From positions 13,928,501 through 13,992,500 of the forward strand of contig CM066916.1 in the NCBI GenBank assembly GCA_033964015.1: a stretch of 64,000 bases of DNA, written 5' to 3'. Positions 59,170 to 64,000 of the stretch are shown piece after piece (positions within the stretch are counted from its first letter, which is position 1; every line of letters begins with the position of its first letter). The notes under the pieces are model-generated. The model searched no databases, was not told where the DNA came from, and worked only from the letters and a program-made list of their open reading frames with translations. A program made the translations under genes and the position numbers. Source of the stretch: Scolanthus callimorphus (Eukaryota > Cnidaria > Anthozoa > Actiniaria > Edwardsiidae).

Positions 59170-59730
59170 ACAGAATTATGGTCTCGTTACACATCGATAT
59201 GGAGCATTAGCTTCAACAAGGTTAAATTTGGCCGTGTGGTTTGGTGGCAGAGAGGTTTATTGTCGGTAGATTAGAGTTTGTATTTGATCTTGATAATAAA
59301 CTTCTCTTTGTGCCAAAAGGAAAAAGTGTGTGTTCTTGCATCTCACGCGATAAGCTGGGAATTTCCTCCCTTTGGACACGTGTTCAAAGGGATAATTGCC
59401 TGATTGACGTGTGACGTCACATGCATATATAAGAGTGCGCTCGTTAGTGTAAATCAGAGTTGAGATATCAAGTCAGATAGACAAGAGACAACAAGCAGTG
59501 TGTACTACTAAAGTTTTTATTCCCGCCCTCCCACCCAGGGATATATATTGTATAGGTGGCAGAGAGGTTTATTGTCAGTAGATTAGAGTTTGTATTTGAT
59601 CTTGATAATAAACTTCTCTTTGTGCCAAAAGGAAAAAGTGTGTGTTCTTGCATCTCAGGCGATAAGCTGGGAATTATGGTCTCGTTACACATCGATATGG
59701 AGCATTAGCTTCAACAAGGTTAAATTGTCT
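59170..59730 (+). mobile_element. LTR-retrotransposon-like remnant
   Basis: Two blocks occur twice. Block 1 (ATTATGGTCTCGTTACACAT ... CAACAAGGTTAAATT) is at about 59175-59227 and 59674-59727. Block 2 (GGTGGCAGAGAGGTTTATTG ... GATAAGCTGGGAATT) is at 59242-59362 and 59547-59673. Between them are a TATATAAG box near 59426 and, in block 2, GATAATAAACTTCT as a possible polyadenylation signal. This fits a rearranged LTR, but no gag or pol frame is present. Confidence 0.45.
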
Positions 59731-60410
59731 GGAAACCGAACTGCTCTCGTCATTCTCTATACCCCGCCGTACGAACGTGTTATTTTGAGCAAAAATAAGT
59801 TTTAAAACGCTATACAAATGATAGTGCCCATGATACCATTCGGTCCAAAGCTTTGTTCCTTTTCTCTTTCTGAGTGACAAACTTTATTGAAAACACTATA
59901 TACTAAAATAACTATCCTTCTCAGGGTCAGTGCCTTGGTGGATATATACCTTGCGCTTCGCGTCTCAGTATAATATCCACCGCTTCGCGTCTTGGTATAC
60001 AGCTGTTTCAGAAAACGTTGTTGGGAATATGGGTAAACACCTAATGAAGCAATACAAATATTTGTTGGTATCGTAAAGCACACGTTTAGAACCTTATTCT
60101 CAATTCTTTTTCTTATTCTCTTGCAGTTTTACACCATTATCACTGTAGTGTGGATGCGTTTGCTCTGACAACATTTATTGGAGTACTGTAGCTGTATATC
60201 CACCACTATTCCCCTTGGGGATAGTTGTTAACTTAAAATACACTTCCATTTCATACAACGGTTTAGGGTTTTTCCTACGTGTACGATCCATTCCTAGAGG
60301 GCACTTAGCTTCCTTTCATCATGGTTCGTTCTACTAAACAAAGGAACCTTTTGTGACGTAACTGTGAGGTGTTCCAGGTTCCTACACGGACGAACTAACA
60401 GTCACGGTGT

Positions 60411-60771
60411 CCCGGGGGGACTTCCAATATTTTAGACGGGGGTGCTCGTCGGGAAAATTGATTTTGACCCTAAGGGATAGCAAAATGGGTGTGGCAAACA
60501 GAAAATTTACCCCTAAAAGAGAGCAAATTTGGCGCGGCGACCGCCGAATTTACCCCTAAAAGATAGCAAATTTTAGGGTTTTCAACCATCCTTTGTAAAT
60601 ATCGGTTTCTGGTGTCAGTACCAATGTATTTCTGGGCAAGGATTGTCTGAGACTCCCTAAGGGATAGGGCTGATTTTAAACACCCCTAAGAGATAGCACG
60701 TCTGTCAATTTTATACCCTAAGGGATAGGACGAGCACCCCGTCTGAAAATATGGGGAGTCCCCCCCCCGGG
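60411..60771. mobile_element. hAT-like non-autonomous element, 361 bp, 8-bp TSD
   Basis: The foldback ends CCCGGGGGGACTTCC and GGAGTCCCCCCCCGGG, with further pairing of GACGGGGGTGCTCGTC and complement, are flanked by CACGGTGT at 60403-60410 and 60772-60779, an exact 8-bp duplication. The interior repeats CCCCTAAAAGATAGC words. Related half-copies appear near 56955-57070. Confidence 0.8.
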
Positions 60772-61554
60772 CACGGTGTATTACCACTACACTACAAGTC
60801 GTACAGTGTAAATACAATGTAAATTGCCCTCAATCTGATCCTTTGAATTAAATCACTCACTCAAGTGGACAAGAAGAAGCTTGTAGACAAAACTTAAGTA
60901 CTTAACAGTTAGCTAAAGTTGAGGAGTTTTTCTTATTCTAAAAAAATATATCAGGTTAATTTAAAAAATGTCAACAACCCTGATCAACGGTGGGGATCAC
61001 ATGATATTCATAACGGGTCGAGGTTCGACAAAGTTTCAGAAGTTTACTGTCTGGAGCAAAGACTCGAGCTGCTATAAAATTCATAAGATCTTTGATCATG
61101 AAGGGTATTACAGTTATAACTCGGAGCACTATTACCTTTGGATATTTGCATTTGTAGTCCCGTTTGCCAAGCGACGAGCAAGCTTCCCCGACCGATCGTA
61201 CGATCGATCACTCTTTGCGATGCGGTCACTCGGTGCGGTCAGCGGCTCAAGTGGACGGTAACAAAAGGCAATAAATATATCGGAAAATTATGTAATGCCG
61301 TTGCCGTGACATGAAACACGAAATTTTGAAAAACGATACCTAGGGGTGCTTTTCCATTTAGCCAAAAAAAAGCGGTCCGGGTTTACCCGGGAAGTCGGAA
61401 GTCACGTGCATGATGGCGACACAGGAATCCCAATTTTTACGCGGGAATTCAGCCCGGTAGGGGACTGGGAACTGAGAAGGGAGTTACGTTGCTCGCAATG
61501 AGTGCCGGTTAGGATAAAAGTGTGAACAAGCAAGAGAACGCGGCACGATAGACG

Positions 61555-63727
61555 ATGGAATTCTTCGCAGCCACAAGCAAGAAAGTCGCTGGTAAAGCTA
61601 ATTCAGGTACAATAATGATCTTGGTTTTTAGTAGTCTTAGTCAAGTGAAGTTAAGTTTTAAATCTGATGGTTTTGTGATTTTGGACCGCCATTCCAAACC
61701 ATCTTCGACATTCTGGTTTCTGACTCTTATCGGGCGGGGAGCGGGGGGTAGAGATGAAGATTAACGTTCGCGTTGCTCCATGTAACTTACCATGAACCGC
61801 ATCATAGTTGGAAATGATACTTCGTACCTAAATCACAGTATTTACAGCCAAAGACGCTCAAGCGTCCCCCTCTAGAGTGCAATAATGAGTTGATTCTTGG
61901 AATATTGGATCCATTAATGCATTCGGCTTGGGAAAATGTTTTCGATATGAACTCGGATTTCGGGCAGATTATCTTCCTGATGCCACGCTCCGGCACTCTT
62001 TAGTCACTGGCTTTATGCTTCTTGGGATATCCCTGATAATACTGGTCAACAATTTCTTCTGTAAATGAACGAGGAGGAGATTACCAGGCTCGTAAAGTCT
62101 ACTAGACCCGCCATATTGGTTACAAAACTCGCAAACAAAAGGCTCCCTGTGGATTTTCCTTATATGGAAGCGCCTCTGTCGTCTATCGTCCAATCAAAAA
62201 GCGAAAACCCAGTTCAAATCGAAAGACATTTTCCCAAGCCGATTGCATTATTGAATCTAATAATGATCCAATATTCCAAGAAACAATTCATTATTGCACT
62301 CTAGAGGGGGATGCTTGAGCGTCTTTGGCTGTAATGTCAACTTTGTCTCAAAGAAATAAACAAAATGCTATTGACAGTCTTTACTTAGAACTTAGAAAAG
62401 CTACTCCCTAAGATAGATTACTCTAATTACGGGAGGACAGACAGCGGGTGTTCTATAGCCTGTGAGGTGGCTGGGTACCTTGAGCTCTCTTATAGCAGGT
62501 GTAAGAGCCGATTGAAATGATGGCAAGTCTGCAGTGCTCACAACGTCAGCAGGAGGACAGTTCCAGTACGAATAGTTCTTGGGAAGAAGAGTAGTTATAG
62601 ACCAAGATATTGGCATGTAACTGCTGGTAGGTCTGTGAATGTCTTAGAGTGCTTCTCGTGTTCTGGGTAGGAGTCAGATCTTCTGGTGGTCGGCAGTGGA
62701 TGAGCTGATTGTGGAACTTCCTGAGTTCTGATTGGGCCACGGTTTTTGCCAGTATCATTGCTACTCATGATCACAATGTCATTTTTGGTTGTGAGTCAAA
62801 ACCTAGCCCTGATGTTCCCACATATTCATCCTTCCCGGTAGAATATACAGTCTTCAGGAAAGAGGGACTCGACATGGGTGGAGGTGATGTATCTATGCAT
62901 TCAAGTCTAGTATCTCAACCTTTGAGCGCCAAGATCTTACAAACAACTCGGATAACGAATCACTGTGGTGTCAATACAACTTGCAAAAACCACTTAATAA
63001 AATTAGCAAATTATATTGGAAATTGATAGAAATTGATAAGGGAAATCATTGTGAGTAATCGATATATCAATTTTTCGATCAAGGCTATCGATTTTATCGA
63101 TTACATCGATTTCATCAATTATATCAATTTTCCATTTTCAAGGAAACCACAGGTTTTTAGATTCAGGCGACCACGTGATAGATTCAAAACAGACTGTCTC
63201 GCCTCTGATTATTTCGTTTTTGCTTTTGCTTTGTTAAGTTTGCCAATCAAAGGTGAGGGCAGCCTGTTTTGAATCTATCACATGGTCGCCTGATCCTAGA
63301 TGTTCTAATGATGTGCTTTTCGAGAGTTTTTCTGCACGTAAGATTCATTGCATTCATATACCTTAAAGAGGCATGGAATGAGCAAATCTTTCGACCTGAA
63401 ATTCCTAAACAACGTAAGTTTTGCACCGTCAATTGGTTGAGATGAATAGTTCTATCCTTTTGCTAACGCTGAGTGGCGATTGTGAGCGGATTCGAGCGTT
63501 TCTTTCGAATTTATGGCTGTTTTTGCTGGGGTGGTGGTCTTGAAGTCTCCAACCTTTGAAAGACATTATACAGAGGAGAGAGGGGTCAAATAGAAATCGC
63601 TAGAAACAGACTCAAATTTATCGAATGTACAGGATGACTGAATGAAAGTTTATTATTGTACTATTATTTCTCTTACAGAAGGGATATGTGATGACTCACT
63701 ACAGTCGCCAGCGAAGCACAGGTTCAT
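61555..63727 (+). CDS. Candidate new gene, first two exons (runs off the window)
   Basis: I do not recognise this gene. Exon 1 61555-61606 starts at an ATG (MEFFAATSKKVAGKANS) and ends at TCAG/GTACAA. Exon 2 63679-63727 has a good acceptor (TTTCTCTTACAG) and strong donor (GTAAGT). The phases match (1, then 2) and the join stays open, reading EGICDDSLQSPAKHRF. Upstream, 61.36-61.55 kb is GC-richer with GATGGCGAC, suiting a promoter. The intron holds a TA-flanked element, a LINE fragment and a foldback. With only 101 coding bases, chance is a real alternative. Confidence 0.35.
61845..62331. mobile_element. TA-flanked TIR element, 487 bp
   Basis: CAGCCAAAGACGCTCAAGCG at 61845 and its complement ending at 62331 extend as inverted arms of about 95 bp (CCCCCTCTAGAGTGCAATAA and so on). 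TA flanks both ends (61843-61844, 62332-62333), a Tc1/mariner-type target. Confidence 0.8.
62401..62758 (-). pseudogene. LINE reverse-transcriptase C-terminal fragment, frameshifted
   Basis: On minus, 62758-62546 reads SQTYQQLHANILVYNYS and then another frame continues (to 62401) with WNCPPADVVSTADLPSFQSA. This is the typical C-terminal end of non-LTR (CR1/L2/RTE-like) reverse transcriptase proteins, where an aromatic-rich stretch leads into WNxLP and a short helix. The change of frame near 62560-62600 and absence of the catalytic domain make it a dead 5'-truncated copy. Clade not assigned. Confidence 0.6.
63156..63300. mobile_element. Foldback element, ~145 bp
   Basis: TTTAGATTCAGGCGACCACG and GATAGATTCAAAACAG face CTGTTTTGAATCTATC and GGTCGCCTGATCCTAGA. 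The arms are about 38 bp with few mismatches. Confidence 0.75.
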
Positions 63728-64000
63728 GTAAGTGAAATCAATAACAAACATTACAGTATTTTAAATAATTATTTTAAACTCCCATGCACGGAGCTTGGGG
63801 AACCTGTGAGGAAACATAACAAAATTTCCAGGCAAAGATTCTCAAATGCATGTGTTGTGGTAACATCTTTTCCGCTTAGCATCTGACTTACCTTCCTTGT
63901 GGGGACATGGCTATGGTTGTTCCTCGGGGGTGGATCCAGGTTTGAGGTGACTAGGTTTTAGTTCGAATGAGTAGGTTCTAGATGTAAAATGAGTGGGTTA

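Larger units (their letters stand above)
57672..61554. other. Region between ABCG2-like gene and the + strand gene candidate
   Basis: No exon supported. It contains the CRE-like repeats, an LTR-like remnant and an hAT-like element. From 58.3 to 59.1 kb and 59.8 to 60.4 kb I see only AT-rich DNA with short repeated words (AACTATCCCC, TTGCGCTTCGCGTC). Confidence 0.45.
61607..64000. other. Right end of window, mostly non-coding
   Basis: Apart from the candidate second exon and three elements, nothing else is supported. The stretch 63040-63130 is a run of ATCGAT/ATCAAT words. The last 270 bp are unremarkable. Confidence 0.4.

Overview
The window reads as nuclear DNA of an animal, most likely an anthozoan cnidarian (coral or sea anemone). 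Genes have GT-AG introns, often long and AT-rich. The recognisable families are metazoan: an FKBP4/5-type co-chaperone, a class A GPCR, a heparan-sulfate 2-O-type sulfotransferase and an ABCG2-type half transporter. Non-coding DNA is packed with short foldback and terminal-inverted-repeat elements. No operons, tRNA, rRNA or CRISPR were seen. The taxon is an inference, not a database result.

Layout. 0.2-2.4 kb (-): two-exon type II glycoprotein, 620 aa, with three RVKR motifs. 5.9-8.4 kb (-): last three exons of a coiled-coil gene. 9-12.4 kb: repeats, including a ~940 bp CCAT-rich minisatellite. 12.8-13.8 kb (+): intronless sulfotransferase. 13.9-15.7 kb: a 1.2 kb TIR element and a 21-bp minisatellite. 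16.6-25.8 kb (-): complete nine-exon FKBP gene, 506 aa, whose introns carry several mobile elements. 28.2-29.2 kb (-): intronless GPCR with a one-base frameshift. 29.2-35.5 kb: repeats only. 35.5-57.7 kb (-): fifteen-exon ABCG2-like gene whose exons add up to 655 aa once four one-base faults are allowed for; its 10.7 kb last intron holds a 1.23 kb tandem duplication, a satellite-like array and a 2.3 kb palindrome. 57.8-58.3 kb: ~105-bp repeats with CRE-like sites upstream of ABCG2. 59-64 kb: LTR-like remnant, hAT-like and TA-flanked elements, a LINE fragment, and a probable new + strand gene running off the window.

The genes do not form a pathway. What unites the window is (1) many families of non-autonomous DNA elements, several with exact target-site duplications, nesting, or an empty-site comparison, and (2) one-base indels, mostly in homopolymers, that break the GPCR and ABCG2 frames. 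Five of the six differences I found between the two 1.23 kb duplicate copies are of the same kind. That makes assembly or sequencing indels at least as likely as gene death. Exon boundaries were derived by hand from splice motifs, phase and protein similarity.
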